Assembly: GCA_024743015.1 (NCBI GenBank)
Contig: JANSXJ010000244.1
Coordinates: forward strand, 1 to 5,650
DNA: 5,650 nucleotides
From: Hyphomonas sp.
GTDB taxonomy: Bacteria; Pseudomonadota; Alphaproteobacteria; Caulobacterales; Hyphomonadaceae
Direction of reading: 5' to 3'
The translations under genes were made by a program, and so were the position numbers. Shown here in pieces: positions 5,210 to 5,650 of the stretch (positions are counted from its first letter, which is position 1; every line of letters starts with the position of its first letter). The notes below the pieces were generated by a model. The model had not been told where the DNA came from. It saw nothing but the letters and a program-made list of their open reading frames with translations, and did not search any database.

Positions 5210-5650
5210 TGGAAGCCCTTACAGCCTTTGATGCCGTGGCGATCGTGATTGTGATCGTTTCGACATTGATGGCCCTGGCGCGTGGATTCATGCGCGAGCT
5301 CGCGACACTTGGCGCATTCATCGCTGCGATTGCTGCGGCGTTTTTCGCGCGGCGGTATTTCGTTGACCAACTCGACGCACTCCTGCCCGTCGGATCGCCT
5401 GACTGGATGCCGGATGCGATCATATTCGTCGTCGTTTTCCTGGTGGTCTATGTCGCCGTCGCGTGGTTTGGTGCAAATCTCTCCAAGACCATTCAGGGCG
5501 TCGATGGAATCGGTTTGTTGGACCGGGTTGCCGGAGGCCTGTTCGGATTTGCACGCGGCGGTGTCGTGCTGGTTTTCTTTGTCTACCTGCTAAACCTCGC
5601 CATGGACCGGGATCAGATTCCGGAATTCGTAACGCAGGCAAGGACTTATC
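5206..5650 (+). CDS. cvpA: CvpA family inner-membrane protein, partial (cut by the right edge)
   Basis: The start overlaps the radA stop as ATGATG, and GGAAG at 5194-5198 serves as ribosome-binding site. The frame stays open to the window end, giving the first 148 residues. Four hydrophobic segments are visible at about 8-25, 32-48, 71-90 and 108-132, a typical CvpA topology. The family hallmarks ARGFMRE (25-31) after the first segment and LLDRVAGGLFGFARGG (104-119) are both present. CvpA proteins are needed for colicin V production in Escherichia coli and are otherwise linked to envelope and stress phenotypes; the molecular role is not settled. Translational coupling with radA is likely. In many alphaproteobacteria purF follows, but that is beyond this window. 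The family typically ends within several tens of residues of the cut. Confidence 0.9.
   Translation, partial: MMEALTAFDAVAIVIVIVSTLMALARGFMRELATLGAFIAAIAAAFFARRYFVDQLDALLPVGSPDWMPDAIIFVVVFLVVYVAVAWFGANLSKTIQGVDGIGLLDRVAGGLFGFARGGVVLVFFVYLLNLAMDRDQIPEFVTQARTY

Noticed and set aside
5157..5641. Minus- and plus-strand open frames over the cvpA start region
   Set aside because: They compete with an open plus frame that shows CvpA motifs, four membrane segments and translational coupling to radA.
1..5650. CRISPR array, insertion sequence or defence cassette
   Set aside because: No regularly spaced direct repeats, no transposase motifs, and every sizeable gene is assigned to a known housekeeping, integrase or UrcA family.

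Overview
The window looks like chromosomal DNA of an alphaproteobacterium. The evidence is a radA gene overlapping a cvpA-family gene, two UrcA-family genes, a tRNA-Phe of alphaproteobacterial type, and moderately high GC with several T-poor terminator-like hairpins. Hyphomonadaceae or Caulobacterales relatives are a reasonable guess, because UrcA proteins and sphingosine-1-phosphate-lyase-like enzymes are common there, but the genus cannot be fixed from this sequence.

Left part (1 to about 1360): the visible end of an integrated element. A full-length tyrosine recombinase (143-1270, +) runs toward the 3' end of a tRNA-Phe(GAA) gene (1285-1359, -). Its stop codon lies only 14 bases from the encoded CCA. 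This is the classic layout of an island or prophage inserted at a tRNA 3' end. Any cargo lies to the left, outside the window.

Middle part (1469-3703): three genes, all on the minus strand. In order of transcription they are a 109-aa secreted UrcA-family protein (3374-3703), a second 109-aa UrcA paralogue (2826-3155), and a soluble 414-aa PLP-dependent carbon-carbon lyase/decarboxylase resembling sphingosine-1-phosphate lyase (1469-2713). A strong hairpin terminator (2756-2798) separates the second UrcA gene from the lyase. The two UrcA genes keep two cysteines at identical positions (64 and 82). Both also carry a perfect 8-bp inverted repeat with a 20 to 21-base spacer a few bases upstream of the Shine-Dalgarno site. 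The two repeats differ in sequence, and this shared layout is the most unexplained signal in the window.

Right part (3833-5650): radA (DNA repair/branch-migration ATPase, +) and, overlapping its stop by ATGA, a CvpA-family inner-membrane protein that runs off the right edge. In many alphaproteobacteria purF follows, so purF is the expected next gene.

I see no CRISPR array, toxin-antitoxin pair, insertion sequence or recognisable defence system here. The most interesting leads are the paired UrcA leaders and whatever cargo the integrase brought in on the left.
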